Source: an uncultured Geobacteraceae bacterium (GTDB lineage Bacteria > Desulfobacterota > Desulfuromonadia > Geobacterales > Pseudopelobacteraceae). Taken from it: 44,326 nucleotides of DNA. The stretch's first letter is position 1. Each line of letters begins with the position of its first letter. The translations under genes were made by a program, and so were the position numbers. The notes under the pieces are model-generated. The model was not told where the DNA came from. It did not search any database and saw nothing but the letters and a program-made list of their open reading frames with translations. The stretch covers positions 1 through 44,326 of the forward strand of contig CAIQWT010000107.1 of the NCBI GenBank assembly GCA_903875605.1, read 5' to 3'. Of this stretch, positions 1-8,698 are shown one piece after another.

Positions 1-80
1 CTGCAGGTTGAAGTAATTTAAACGACAACAAGAGCCTGGCTGTTAAGCGACAGCATCGTTGGTTTGAAACATGACTCACG

Positions 81-1181
81 TCAGAACATGAATCGTCTCA
101 TGCTGATATTCTGCAGCAGGCCGATCCCGACCATGGAAGTGATCATAGATGTGCCTCCGTAGGAAAAAAAAGGCAGAGGCACTCCGACCACCGGGAACAT
201 GCCGATTACCATCCCCATGTTGATCACTATATGCCAGAAAAGCATGGCAGTAACTCCCACAGCAAGCAGGCCGCCAAAGCGGTCGTTGCAGCGTCGGGCT
301 ATGTTGAGCCCCCATAATACCAGAAACAGATAGATAGTAATGAGCAACAGGCAGCCGATAAATCCCCATTCTTCTGCAAAAACTGAAAAAGCAAAATCTG
401 TATGCTGCTCCGGGAGAAAACGGAGCTGTGACTGAGTCCCTTTAACAAAACCCTTACCTGCAAAACCGCCTGAGCCCACAGCTATTTTACTCTGAATTAT
501 GTGATAGCCACTGCCGAGCCGTGATCTTTCCGGATCAATAAAATCTAGGACGCGGTTTTTTTGGTACTGACGTAACAGAAACGTCCAGCTTATCCAGGCC
601 ATCGGGATCGTAATGCAGACAAAAGTCACGATGGTTGACCAGCGCAGACCGATGTACATGATCATAGAAAGCGCGATAAAGATGACGAGAGTGGCTGTCC
701 CCAAATCCGGTTGTTTCATGATCAATCCTGCCGGAAGTGCTAGCAGGCCGAGTGGGATAAGCACATCTTTGACGGTCAGGCCGCCTACAGACTGGAAATT
801 GTTAAAAAAGCGGGCGAATGTAACAATGATAACTATCTTCATCAGTTCTGAAGGTTGGATATTGAAAAAACCGAGGTTTAACCAGCGGGTAGCTCCCATA
901 GAGCGTCTTCCTAAAACCAGTACTGCGAACAGCAGAAGTATTAAAAAGCCGTAAAACCAGTAAGATAGATCCTCAAGGATATGATAATCGAGGCTGGACA
1001 CAAACAGAGAAATAGTAATTCCTACCAGCATCCAGTAAAGTTGCTTGATATAGTAGGCGGTTCCGACAATCTTGTATGGAGTTGTCGCACTGTAGATGTT
1101 TAAGGTCCCGAGCAGGCACACAGTCAATACCAGTCCGATCAGAATCCAGTCGATATTGGTTAAGAGGCGCCTGTCAATCAT
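81..1181 (-). CDS. rodA: Rod-shape-determining SEDS glycosyltransferase RodA
   Basis: RodA is the inner-membrane SEDS peptidoglycan polymerase of the elongasome and works with PBP2 (the next gene upstream). The protein is almost entirely hydrophobic, with about ten membrane segments, and carries the SEDS signatures QPDLGTA, GYHIIQSKIAVGSGG and FLPEQHTDFAFSV, then VVGVPLPFFSYGG near the C-terminus. A longer reading begins at 1196, but no Shine-Dalgarno precedes it. GGAG lies 9 nt before the ATG at 1181, so I chose 1181 (366 aa). This start overlaps the end of mrdA by 8 nt, implying translational coupling. Last gene of the mreC-mreD-mrdA-rodA run within the window. Family assignment is secure; the start is inferred. 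Confidence 0.96.
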   Translation of the reverse strand: MIDRRLLTNIDWILIGLVLTVCLLGTLNIYSATTPYKIVGTAYYIKQLYWMLVGITISLFVSSLDYHILEDLSYWFYGFLILLLFAVLVLGRRSMGATRWLNLGFFNIQPSELMKIVIIVTFARFFNNFQSVGGLTVKDVLIPLGLLALPAGLIMKQPDLGTATLVIFIALSMIMYIGLRWSTIVTFVCITIPMAWISWTFLLRQYQKNRVLDFIDPERSRLGSGYHIIQSKIAVGSGGFAGKGFVKGTQSQLRFLPEQHTDFAFSVFAEEWGFIGCLLLITIYLFLVLWGLNIARRCNDRFGGLLAVGVTAMLFWHIVINMGMVIGMFPVVGVPLPFFSYGGTSMITSMVGIGLLQNISMRRFMF

Positions 1182-3105
1182 GTACTGAATCTCCATTGCC
1201 GGGATGGCTTTTTACGGTACTCTCCCCCCCGTTTCCTTCCGTTTCTTCTTCTTTGTCGGCTTTTTTTAACTGTCCAGCTGATTCCTTGCGGAGCGGCTTT
1301 TTCCCATCAAAATATGCCCTGAGAATTTTTCCGGCAATTGGAGCGGCTGCAGCTCCGCCATGTTCGCCATGTTCGACTATAACCGCGACGGCGATCTCTG
1401 GCTTTTCAAAAGGTGCAAAAGCCACAAACAGGGCATGATCCCGATATTGGTAGGGGGTGCCCTTATTGCTGTCACGCAGCTTTACAACCTGTGAAGTACC
1501 GGTTTTTCCGGCTACTTTGACATCATACTGTCTGGCCATGGCGCCGGTACCGCCCGGTTCATTAACAACAGCCAGCAGGCCCTGTTTGACAAGCCTGAAC
1601 GATTCTTTGGGGAAAGACGCAGTGCCGATTACTTCTGATTTTGTCTCCCTGAGGGTTTTTCCGTCGGCATCAACAATACGTTTTACCAGATGAGGGCGGT
1701 ATATGGTCCCTTCATTGGCAACGGTTGCTGTCATGGATGCCAACTGTATGGGGGTCAAGAGAACCGCGCCCTGACCGATTGCGACTGAAAGGGTTTCTCC
1801 TTGAAACCACCGTTTGCCGAAGCGTTTCAACTTCCACTCTGCCGTCGGGATGAGTCCTGCTCTTTCGTTTAAAAGCTCAACTCCGAGAGGGCTTCCCAGT
1901 TTGAACGCTTGGGCAGCGGCGGCAATTTTATCCACTCCAAGCTTTTCTCCCAGATGGTAATAAAATATATCACACGATTCACGCAGAGATTTGCGGAGGT
2001 TGGTAATACCATGACCCTTTTTATTCCAGCATTTGAAGATGGAGGTTCCCAGTTCGTGGCTACCGCTGCAATTAATCGAAGTTGATTCGTTGATTAAGTT
2101 GTCCTTCAATCCCGCAAGAGCAGTAATCATCTTGAACGTAGAGCCTGGTGGATACTGGCCGCTGAGCGCTTTGTTTTCGAGTGGATGGCGCTTGTCGTCA
2201 AGGTATCCCTGCCAGACATCAGCCGGCAGTTTTCCGCTGAACAGGGATGGATCAAAACCGGGATTGCTGACAAAAGCCAGTATTTCTCCACTGGAAACAT
2301 CCATGGCAACCGCTGCGCCTGCTTGATCGCCAAATGCCCGCTCAGCCTGTTTTTGCACTGCGGCATCAATGGTCAGCATCACGCTGTTGCCGACGGTTGG
2401 GTAGCTCTCGGAAATTGTCCGCAAAACCCGTCCCCGTGCATCAACCTCAAGCTGTCTCCCGCCATCGCCACCATGCAGCTCTTTTTCCAGAGCCCGCTCG
2501 ATGCCGTTTTTGCCGATATAATCTCCGGGGTTATACTCCTCAAAGCCTGTTACATTAAGCTCTTTCTCCGACACTTCACCGATATACCCGAGCAGATGTG
2601 CCGCCAGTTGCTTACTTGTGTATTCCCGTACCGGCTTCATCTCGATTTCAATGCCTGGCAGGCGCAGACGGTTTTCTTCAACGATCTCGACATGGTCGCG
2701 GGTGATGTTGGAAGCAAGCACTATCGGATAGTATTTGGCGCGCCCTTTGTTCTTCTCCCATCGTTCCGCCATTTCCGCCCGATCAAGTCCCAAAAGATTG
2801 GAAACAAGTGTGAGAAGTGCCTCCTTGTCCTTAACTTCCTGCGGAATAACAGCAAGGCTGAACGAGGGGCGGTTGCTTACCAGCACCGTGCCGGTACGGT
2901 CAAGTATGGCGCCTCGTGAGGCCGCCACCGGTACAAAGCGGAGCCGGTTGTTTTCCGACATGGCGTGATAATCGTCGGCACTCAGGATCTGCAGATGCCA
3001 CAATCTTATGATGAGGAAAAGGAACGCAACTCCAACCACAAATGAAAGCACCATGATGCGCTGTTTTGACTCCAGTAATTCCCGGACAAAGCGACGCTCT
3101 TTCAT
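1174..3105 (-). CDS. mrdA: Penicillin-binding protein 2 (transpeptidase)
   Basis: A class B PBP that crosslinks peptidoglycan during cell elongation, acting in the periplasm from an N-terminal membrane anchor (about residues 17-37). The dimerisation/pedestal domain follows (ASRGAILDR near 62-70), then the transpeptidase domain with all three catalytic motifs: STFK at 322-325 (Ser322 nucleophile), SCD at 377-379 in the SxN position, and KTGT at 534-537. At 643 aa it matches the usual PBP2 length. The ATG overlaps the mreD stop by 4 nt and its 3' end overlaps rodA, so it belongs to a coupled elongasome operon. The tail after about residue 605 is Lys/Glu-rich and poorly conserved in type. Confidence 0.97.
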   Translation of the reverse strand: MKERRFVRELLESKQRIMVLSFVVGVAFLFLIIRLWHLQILSADDYHAMSENNRLRFVPVAASRGAILDRTGTVLVSNRPSFSLAVIPQEVKDKEALLTLVSNLLGLDRAEMAERWEKNKGRAKYYPIVLASNITRDHVEIVEENRLRLPGIEIEMKPVREYTSKQLAAHLLGYIGEVSEKELNVTGFEEYNPGDYIGKNGIERALEKELHGGDGGRQLEVDARGRVLRTISESYPTVGNSVMLTIDAAVQKQAERAFGDQAGAAVAMDVSSGEILAFVSNPGFDPSLFSGKLPADVWQGYLDDKRHPLENKALSGQYPPGSTFKMITALAGLKDNLINESTSINCSGSHELGTSIFKCWNKKGHGITNLRKSLRESCDIFYYHLGEKLGVDKIAAAAQAFKLGSPLGVELLNERAGLIPTAEWKLKRFGKRWFQGETLSVAIGQGAVLLTPIQLASMTATVANEGTIYRPHLVKRIVDADGKTLRETKSEVIGTASFPKESFRLVKQGLLAVVNEPGGTGAMARQYDVKVAGKTGTSQVVKLRDSNKGTPYQYRDHALFVAFAPFEKPEIAVAVIVEHGEHGGAAAAPIAGKILRAYFDGKKPLRKESAGQLKKADKEEETEGNGGESTVKSHPGNGDSVHD

Positions 3106-3596
3106 GACGATTCCAGTGGGCAGTCAAAGCCGGGAAATGCAGAAACGATTGAGGCAATAAACGCATTGACAAGAAGGCGCGGGAATAAATCTGAAAACAT
3201 TGAATAGGTGATTCCGGGGGACGTGGTAAACATTATGATCAAGAGCAGATTGATGGTGAATCCGGCAAGCGTGACACCGGTAACGGTAAGCACGAAGAGA
3301 ATAGCGCTGTCGGCATACAAACGGTCAGAGACGCTTTTGATTATAAAAAACGAAATCAGGAAAGTGACGGCGTTGAGGCCTAGATACAACCCGCTGCAGA
3401 CATCGACAAGCATGCCAAGAAACCACGCAAGAGTAGCTCCAACCACAAATGAGCCGCGCAGCGCAATAAAAACCATGATAATGAGCAGTAGGTCAGGTTT
3501 GAAGGAGGGGCGGATAAAAACAGGAAACAGTGATACCTGGATGACGATCGCTGCAAGGATAAGACATGACAGCATTAAAGCGGCTCGCCTACTCAT
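3102..3596 (-). CDS. mreD: Rod-shape-determining protein MreD
   Basis: A small, very hydrophobic integral membrane protein of the elongasome, linking MreC to the RodA/PBP2 synthases. About 164 aa with five or so membrane spans. The motif RPSFKPDLLLIIMVFIALRG, where Pro-Asp precedes a helix, is typical of MreD. Two starts are possible: GTG at 3605 (167 aa) or ATG at 3596. Neither has a strong Shine-Dalgarno, but GGTGG just before 3596 and the ATG itself favour 3596. It overlaps the mreC end and its stop overlaps the mrdA ATG. Function rests on family features and position between mreC and mrdA. Confidence 0.9.
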   Translation of the reverse strand: MSRRAALMLSCLILAAIVIQVSLFPVFIRPSFKPDLLLIIMVFIALRGSFVVGATLAWFLGMLVDVCSGLYLGLNAVTFLISFFIIKSVSDRLYADSAILFVLTVTGVTLAGFTINLLLIIMFTTSPGITYSMFSDLFPRLLVNAFIASIVSAFPGFDCPLESS

Positions 3597-4410
3597 ATCC
3601 ACCACGCATTACCACCAGTACTTCTTCTAAATGGGACAGGTTGACGGTCGGGCGAATCGATACGGTCTGGAAAATGCCGTATTCGCCTCGCTTGACCATG
3701 GTAACTTCTCCAATCGGGAGCCCTTTCAGGAAAAGTCCGCCGATTCCGGATGTTATGACTGTGTCTCCGACTTTTACGTCTTCTTCTCGAGTAGCGAACT
3801 CAAGCGTGCAGAGCATCTCACTTTTGCCTTTGACGACACCCCTGGCTCGGGAACGCTGGATTGTTGCAGAGATACCACTGGCATGATCCGTAAGCAAAAG
3901 TACGCGTGATGTTGATGGTGAAACCTTCACTGTTTGGCCGACAACACCATCAGCAGAAATCACCGCCATTCCTTCGCGAATACCGCTGGAACTGCCTCGA
4001 TTGATTACCAGCGTTCTGAACCATGATGTCACGTCTTCACCAATCACAGTTGCTGCGATAGCAGGTGCTTTAACACTTTTCTTCATTTCCAGCAGTCGCT
4101 CGAGACGCAGGTTTGCCAACAGTGCTTCGTTGCCTTCCAGAACGCGCAGATTGAGGCCGCGTATATCTTCCCGCAACCGCATGTTTTCGCTATGAGTGTC
4201 GACAAGCCGGATATAGCTGTCCCAGGTGTCTTCAATAAAGCCGCTTACCCTGGAGACAGGCCGGAGAATTGGTGACAATACGCTGAGAACCGAGCGCTCT
4301 ACAATATTTGCCTCCCGATTTCGGGGAACATTAAGCGAAAATATCAGCAGAGCAGCCAGAATGCCGAAGCAGGTCAAAAGCGGGTACATATATTTCTTCA
4401 AAAAATCCAT
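3589..4410 (-). CDS. mreC: Rod-shape-determining protein MreC
   Basis: MreC is a bitopic inner-membrane protein whose periplasmic beta-domains scaffold PBP2 and MreD. An N-terminal anchor (about residues 8-28) is followed by a coiled-coil stretch (about 70-110, rich in Leu/Glu/Arg) and a beta-rich periplasmic domain with the typical DVTSWFRTLVINRGSSSGI and GMAVISADGVVGQ segments. 273 aa, normal for the family. The Shine-Dalgarno candidate GGAG lies about 13 nt upstream, so initiation may be weak or depend on upstream translation. In many bacteria mreB precedes mreC; here rfbA does. Confidence 0.96.
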   Translation of the reverse strand: MDFLKKYMYPLLTCFGILAALLIFSLNVPRNREANIVERSVLSVLSPILRPVSRVSGFIEDTWDSYIRLVDTHSENMRLREDIRGLNLRVLEGNEALLANLRLERLLEMKKSVKAPAIAATVIGEDVTSWFRTLVINRGSSSGIREGMAVISADGVVGQTVKVSPSTSRVLLLTDHASGISATIQRSRARGVVKGKSEMLCTLEFATREEDVKVGDTVITSGIGGLFLKGLPIGEVTMVKRGEYGIFQTVSIRPTVNLSHLEEVLVVMRGGYE

Positions 4411-4431
4411 GAAATTGATCTCGCTCCGGCT

Positions 4432-5328
4432 TTAATGATTCCCGCACATGTCGGACTCATCGTAGACCCGTTGGAGATATTCCTTGTAAGAAGAGTTAGG
4501 TGTTGATTGAACAACTACTTTCATCTGCTGGCAATTAATAAAACCTCTACGCAGCGCAATTTCCTCAAGGCAGGCTATCTTCAGCCCCTGTCGCGACTCT
4601 ATTGTTTCGATAAAATTGCTGGCCTCCAGTAAGCTTTTGTGCGTGCCGGTGTCAAGCCAGGCGATACCACGCCCGAGACGTTCTACCATCAGTTCACCGC
4701 GCAGCAGATAATCAAGGTTAATATCGGTGATCTCCAACTCTCCGCGCGGGGACGGTTTGATCGATTTGGCTACCGCTACGATGTTTTTGTCATACAGATA
4801 CAGGCCGGGAACGGCAAAATTCGATTTAGGCTGCAGCGGCTTTTCCTCAATACTGAGAACCTTTCCCTGCGCATCGAAGGCAACAACTCCGTAGCGTTCC
4901 GGGTCAGTAACCTGATAGCCAAAAACCCGTGCTCCAGTCCTGAATTCTGAAACAATTTTGTCCAGATTCATTTTTCCATAAAATATATTATCACCAAGAA
5001 TCAGGCAGACCGACTGGTTATCGATAAATTCCTCGCCAACAAGAAACGCCTGAGCGATGCCCTTAGGTTCTGGTTGAACCTTGTACGTAATGGTTATTCC
5101 CCAGCGGGAACCATCGCCCAGAAGAGCTTCAAAACGTGGAGTGTCGTGCGGAGTTGATATCAGCAGGATATCCTTTATTCCAGCTGTCATCAGTGTCGCC
5201 AGCGGATAATATATCATCGGTTTGTCGTACACCGGCTGCAGCTGTTTGCTGGCGACCAGGGTCAAAGGGAAGAGGCGACTACCGGCACCGCCGGCCAGTA
5301 TGATTCCTTTTTTTATACCGTTGGACAT
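4432..5328 (-). CDS. rfbA: Glucose-1-phosphate thymidylyltransferase
   Basis: Makes dTDP-glucose from dTTP and glucose 1-phosphate, the first step towards dTDP-L-rhamnose and related O-antigen sugars. The nucleotidyltransferase signature [11 protein letters not shown] sits at residues 14-24, followed by [16 protein letters not shown], and LGDNIFYG with the catalytic/metal Asp. Length 298 aa is typical of RmlA. A good AAGGAG lies 6 nt before the ATG. It is downstream of gmhB and 21 bp upstream of mreC, so it is probably co-transcribed with the elongation genes. No rfbBCD genes are in the window. Confidence 0.96.
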   Translation of the reverse strand: MSNGIKKGIILAGGAGSRLFPLTLVASKQLQPVYDKPMIYYPLATLMTAGIKDILLISTPHDTPRFEALLGDGSRWGITITYKVQPEPKGIAQAFLVGEEFIDNQSVCLILGDNIFYGKMNLDKIVSEFRTGARVFGYQVTDPERYGVVAFDAQGKVLSIEEKPLQPKSNFAVPGLYLYDKNIVAVAKSIKPSPRGELEITDINLDYLLRGELMVERLGRGIAWLDTGTHKSLLEASNFIETIESRQGLKIACLEEIALRRGFINCQQMKVVVQSTPNSSYKEYLQRVYDESDMCGNH

Positions 5329-5402
5329 GTTTAGCTCCTTGTAAAACTATTGTACTTGATTAGGTATCATGTATGCGTAAGTTGTGTCAAATCAGATCAA
5401 AA

Positions 5403-5945
5403 CTACAACAGGCATTTAACGGCCAGGAGCAGATCATCACAGACCGTGGTATGCGAGCCGGTATGCTGCTCTTCGTCAGCTCCGTATCCGGTGCGAACCA
5501 GAATAGTTCGACATCCTGCCGCTATTCCCGCTTCAATGTCCGCGAGTTTGTCACCAATCATAATTGAGTTTTTCAGGTCGATGTCATAGCGTTGTGCCGC
5601 TTCATGCAGCATCCCTGGCAATGGCTTCCGGCACGTGCATGGTAGGGCGTAGCTGCCGCGACCTGCAGGGTGGTGTGGGCAGTAAAGCCAGGCATCAACA
5701 TGTGCCCCGTACTGTTCAAGCCTTTGATCAATATAACGATGAAGATTTACAACGTCTTCTTCAGTGTAATAACCACGGGCGACACCGGACTGATTGGTTA
5801 CAACTACAACCATGAAGCCTCTCTGGTTAAGTAATTCGATTGCTTCAGCTGCGCCAGTAATGAATTCAAATTCTGTAGTTTGGTACAGGTACTCTTTTTC
5901 GACGTTAATGGTGCCGTCTCTGTCAATAAATACAGCTCGCTTCAT
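5403..5945 (-). CDS. gmhB: D-glycero-beta-D-manno-heptose-1,7-bisphosphate 7-phosphatase
   Basis: A HAD-superfamily phosphatase in ADP-heptose synthesis for the LPS inner core. It shows the nucleophile loop DRDGTIN near the N-terminus, motif II VVVVTNQSGVARG, a zinc-loop CPHHPAG...PCTC (the GmhB-specific Cys/His cluster), and motif IV GDKLADIEAG. A TTG-initiated reading begins at 5963, but that TTG lies in front of GGCGGAGG, which itself serves as the Shine-Dalgarno for the ATG at 5945; the 180-aa form also starts as the family does (MKRAVFIDRDGT). It heads the minus-strand envelope block and is divergent from the DAHP synthase gene. Confidence 0.93.
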   Translation of the reverse strand: MKRAVFIDRDGTINVEKEYLYQTTEFEFITGAAEAIELLNQRGFMVVVVTNQSGVARGYYTEEDVVNLHRYIDQRLEQYGAHVDAWLYCPHHPAGRGSYALPCTCRKPLPGMLHEAAQRYDIDLKNSIMIGDKLADIEAGIAAGCRTILVRTGYGADEEQHTGSHTTVCDDLLLAVKCLL

Positions 5946-6011
5946 CAATTCCTCCGCCCCCAACGCTTAATTTAAAAACGGCATAACAATTGTTTCGTTA
6001 TATTAACCTAC

Positions 6012-6030
6012 TGATTTGTTGAACAAATCA
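6012..6030. promoter_or_regulatory. Perfect 9-bp palindrome in the gmhB/DAHP synthase intergenic region
   Basis: TGATTTGTT-G-AACAAATCA is a perfect inverted repeat with a 1-nt centre. It ends 12 nt upstream of the -35 box of the DAHP synthase promoter, and on the opposite strand its TTGTTC could serve as a -35 with TATAAC 18 nt further on towards gmhB. It looks like an operator between two divergent promoters. The cognate regulator is not identifiable from the sequence. Confidence 0.5.
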
Positions 6031-6042
6031 ATTAGAGAAGCA

Positions 6043-6072
6043 TTGACAACAGAGCTCGGAAACATCTATAAC
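6043..6072 (+). promoter_or_regulatory. Sigma70-type promoter for the DAHP synthase gene
   Basis: TTGACA at 6043-6048 is a perfect -35 box. TATAAC at 6067-6072 is an 18-nt spaced -10 (CTATAA at 17 nt is the alternative register). It gives a leader of about 40 nt to the start codon. Confidence 0.7.
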
Positions 6073-6117
6073 ACCGGTAATTAACTGTACTCATTAGCTC
6101 CAAAGGAGATGCGTTAC

Positions 6118-7167
6118 GTGATCAAGACTAATAATTTAAAAATTACCGGTATCACACCAATAATAGCTCCTGCTGATCTGCGTCAGGTCTTTCCGTTGTC
6201 GGAAAAAGATCGTGCATTTGTCAGTAGAAGCAGAGAACAGATAAAAGAGATCCTCCAGCGCCGTGATAAGCGATTGATGGTAGTAGTCGGTCCCTGCTCG
6301 ATTCACGACACTGAAGCAGCCATTGAATATGCCGGAAGACTGGCAGAGCTCTCACGAAAAGTTGATGATCAGCTACTGCTTATTATGCGGGTCTATTTTG
6401 AAAAACCACGCACAACAGTCGGCTGGAAGGGCCTTATCAATGATCCGGATATGGATGGCACGCACCTTATTTCCAAGGGTCTTGGCATTGCCCGCGGATT
6501 ACTCAGCAGGATGACAGCGCTGGAGGTGCCGGTTGCCAACGAAATGCTTGATCCGATCACTCCGGAATATGTAGCTGATCTTATCAGTTGGGGGGCTATT
6601 GGTGCCCGTACAACTGAATCACAAACTCATCGTGAGATGTCCAGTGGCCTTTCATTTCCGGTCGGTTTCAAAAACGGTACTGACGGTAACCTGCAGATTG
6701 CAATCGATGCAATGAAGGCGGCTCAACATCCGCACAGTTTTCTCGGTATTAACCGGGAAGGGCGGACTTCTATCATTCAGACGATTGGTAATCCTGATGT
6801 GCACATTGTTCTGCGTGGCGGGTCTAAAAAAGTAAACTATCACCCCGAAGATATTGCTCATACTGAAGAACAGCTTAAAAAGAACGGCCTGCTTCCAACA
6901 ATGATGGTTGACTGCAGCCACGGAAACTCAAGCAAAGATTACCGAAAGCAGCCGGAAGTCCTGGAGAGCGTCGTCGATCAGATCCTGGCCGGCAACAGCT
7001 CTATATCAGGTGTTATGATCGAAAGTAACCTTGAATCAGGAAGTCAGAAAATTCCGGCAGAAATCAGCCAGCTGGAATATGGTGTCTCAATTACTGATGC
7101 CTGTATTGACTGGGCCACGACAGAAAAAATTCTGCTAAGGGCTCACGAACGATTGCAAAAAAAATAG
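6118..7167 (+). CDS. aroF: 3-deoxy-7-phosphoheptulonate synthase (class I, AroFGH type)
   Basis: Condenses phosphoenolpyruvate with erythrose 4-phosphate in the first step of the shikimate pathway. Family motifs include VVVGPCSIHD, MRVYFEKPRTTVGWKGLINDP as two adjoining blocks, SWGAIGARTTESQ, GFKNGTDG, LRGG and DCSHGNSSKD, which cover the PEP- and metal-binding residues of AroG-type enzymes. An ATG at 6109 abuts the AAAGGAG ribosome site (6102-6108) with no spacing, so GTG at 6118, with 9 nt spacing, is the probable start (349 aa). The E. coli paralogue (F, G or H) and hence the allosteric inhibitor cannot be told from sequence by eye; the symbol is generic. Confidence 0.96.
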   Translation: MIKTNNLKITGITPIIAPADLRQVFPLSEKDRAFVSRSREQIKEILQRRDKRLMVVVGPCSIHDTEAAIEYAGRLAELSRKVDDQLLLIMRVYFEKPRTTVGWKGLINDPDMDGTHLISKGLGIARGLLSRMTALEVPVANEMLDPITPEYVADLISWGAIGARTTESQTHREMSSGLSFPVGFKNGTDGNLQIAIDAMKAAQHPHSFLGINREGRTSIIQTIGNPDVHIVLRGGSKKVNYHPEDIAHTEEQLKKNGLLPTMMVDCSHGNSSKDYRKQPEVLESVVDQILAGNSSISGVMIESNLESGSQKIPAEISQLEYGVSITDACIDWATTEKILLRAHERLQKK

Positions 7168-7183
7168 CCAGCAAGGTTCTATA

Positions 7184-7206
7184 AGGGGCGTTCTGTTTGC
7201 GCCCCT
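7184..7206. terminator. Hairpin between convergent DAHP synthase and sppA genes
   Basis: AGGGGCG (7184-7190) pairs with CGCCCCT (7200-7206) across a 9-nt T-rich loop. It sits 17 nt past the DAHP synthase stop and 41 nt past the sppA end. There is no good T-run on either side, so efficiency as an intrinsic terminator is uncertain. Confidence 0.45.
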
Positions 7207-7246
7207 AATCCATTTCTGAGCCAAAGAAGTGTCGTCTTGAGTATTA

Positions 7247-8134
7247 CTACTCGGCCTCGTACATCATTCGCATGCCACCCATCGCTTTTCCAAGAGGGCC
7301 ATTGAACGATCCTTCCGCCCCTTCAACCAGCAGATCCAGATAATTAACCTTCTTTTTTGGCGGCAACAGCAATTCCGGTTCTCCTGAAATACCGGCCTGC
7401 TTTCCCGCTTCTTCAATAGCATCCTGCAGTGTTCCAAGACGGTCTACCAACTTTAAACCCATGGCCTGCTCACCTGATAATATTCTGCCGTCGGCTATTT
7501 TACGGATCTCTTCAACCGGCATCTTGCGTCCCTCCGCCACTGCCTTGACAAACTGCTGATGAGTATTGTCGATTACCGACTGCAGCATTGCGCGGTCTTC
7601 CTCTGAAAACTGACGTACCGGTGACCCGGAATCCTTATATTTACCGGTTTTCAGCGTGTAGGATTTGATGCCGATTTTATCCATCAACGATTCAATGTTG
7701 GACAATTTGAGAATGACGCCGATGCTCGCTGTAATTGTACCTGGGTTCGCATAAATCATGGTTGCCGGCGCCGAAATATAATACCCGCCAGAAGCGGCCA
7801 GGCTTCCCATTGAGACGATAATTTTCTTTTTAGCGGCAAACTTTTTGACTTCGGCATAAATTTCCTGCGACGGGGCAACAATTCCGCCGGGGGAATCTAC
7901 ACGCAGTACCACAGCTTTCACGGAATCTTGTTTGAGGAAATATTTTAACTGTCGGATTGTCTCCTTGGAGTCGAGAATCATCCCCTTTACCTCGATCAGG
8001 CCGACCCCCTGCTTGCTTATTAAATGATTATCCCCGCTGTCAAAAATAGTGCCGGCTATCTTCACAGAAAGTGCAAACAGTAATGTCAGCGAAATGATTA
8101 CAGAGGCAATGATGATAATAGTTTTTTTTGACAT
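7247..8134 (-). CDS. sppA: Signal peptide peptidase SppA (short, single-domain form)
   Basis: A membrane-anchored serine protease (peptidase family S49) that degrades cleaved signal peptides. The N-terminal anchor (IIIIASVIISLTLLFALSV) is followed by one ClpP-like fold. The nucleophile motif GSLAASGGYY and the Lys-containing TGKYKDSGSP supply the Ser/Lys dyad. The 295-aa length fits the short Gram-positive-like SppA rather than the double-length E. coli enzyme. A TTG start at 8152 overlaps the ribosome binding sequence; ATG at 8134, preceded by AAGGTG, is preferred. Divergent from the phosphodiesterase gene with only 62 bp between the starts. Confidence 0.93.
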   Translation of the reverse strand: MSKKTIIIIASVIISLTLLFALSVKIAGTIFDSGDNHLISKQGVGLIEVKGMILDSKETIRQLKYFLKQDSVKAVVLRVDSPGGIVAPSQEIYAEVKKFAAKKKIIVSMGSLAASGGYYISAPATMIYANPGTITASIGVILKLSNIESLMDKIGIKSYTLKTGKYKDSGSPVRQFSEEDRAMLQSVIDNTHQQFVKAVAEGRKMPVEEIRKIADGRILSGEQAMGLKLVDRLGTLQDAIEEAGKQAGISGEPELLLPPKKKVNYLDLLVEGAEGSFNGPLGKAMGGMRMMYEAE

Positions 8135-8196
8135 GTTCTTGCACCTTATCAATAATTATTCTTTAGCGAACAAATAACTTCTGCTACAGTTGTTAC

Positions 8197-8667
8197 ATGA
8201 AAGTTCTTGTTATTTCCGACACACACGGTAACGTGAATCGAGCCTTAGCCGCTTTTACTTTGTCCGCACCGGTTAATGTCGTCATACATCTGGGTGATTG
8301 TAGCGCTGATGCGGATTTGCTGCGTGAGGCACTTGATATTCCGGTCATTAACGTTGCAGGAAACTGCGACCCCGGTTCGAGTGCTCCACGTGAATGTGTA
8401 TGGGAGTGTGAGGGAAAGCGGATTCTGTTGGCTCACGGTGATGCCTATCAGGTGAAGTCGGGACTGGTACGGTTACGGCAAAGAGCTGAGGAAATCGGGG
8501 TTGACGTGGTGTTGTTCGGTCACACTCATCAGGGTGTATGCGAACAACATTCTGACATGCTGCTGATAAATCCTGGAGCGCTTACAAATCACAGTCCCTG
8601 TCGAAGCTATGCTGTCTTGAATATCACCCCTGAAGGCGTAACCTCTCAGCATTATAATATTGATTAA
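8197..8667 (+). CDS. YfcE/MJ0936-type metallophosphoesterase
   Basis: A small calcineurin-like phosphodiesterase of 156 aa. Metal-binding motifs are complete: SDTHGN at residues 7-12, HLGDCSAD, GNCD, HGD and GHTHQG, followed by LINPGAL, the arrangement of the YfcE/MJ0936 family acting on phosphodiester model substrates. The physiological substrate is unknown. There is no recognisable Shine-Dalgarno before the ATG, so translation may be leaderless or weak. The protein begins directly with MKVLVISDTHGN, which supports this start. Confidence 0.9.
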   Translation: MKVLVISDTHGNVNRALAAFTLSAPVNVVIHLGDCSADADLLREALDIPVINVAGNCDPGSSAPRECVWECEGKRILLAHGDAYQVKSGLVRLRQRAEEIGVDVVLFGHTHQGVCEQHSDMLLINPGALTNHSPCRSYAVLNITPEGVTSQHYNID

Positions 8668-8698
8668 TTCTGCTGCGACATTTCCCCATCTGTCAGGG

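Noticed and set aside
1-80. tRNA or other RNA gene at the left edge
   Set aside because: No cloverleaf or T-loop sequence is visible; the stretch appears to be an intergenic tail.
2185-2919. 244-codon plus-strand frame within mrdA
   Set aside because: It is antisense to a clear PBP2 gene with all catalytic motifs, has no ribosome site or domain pattern.
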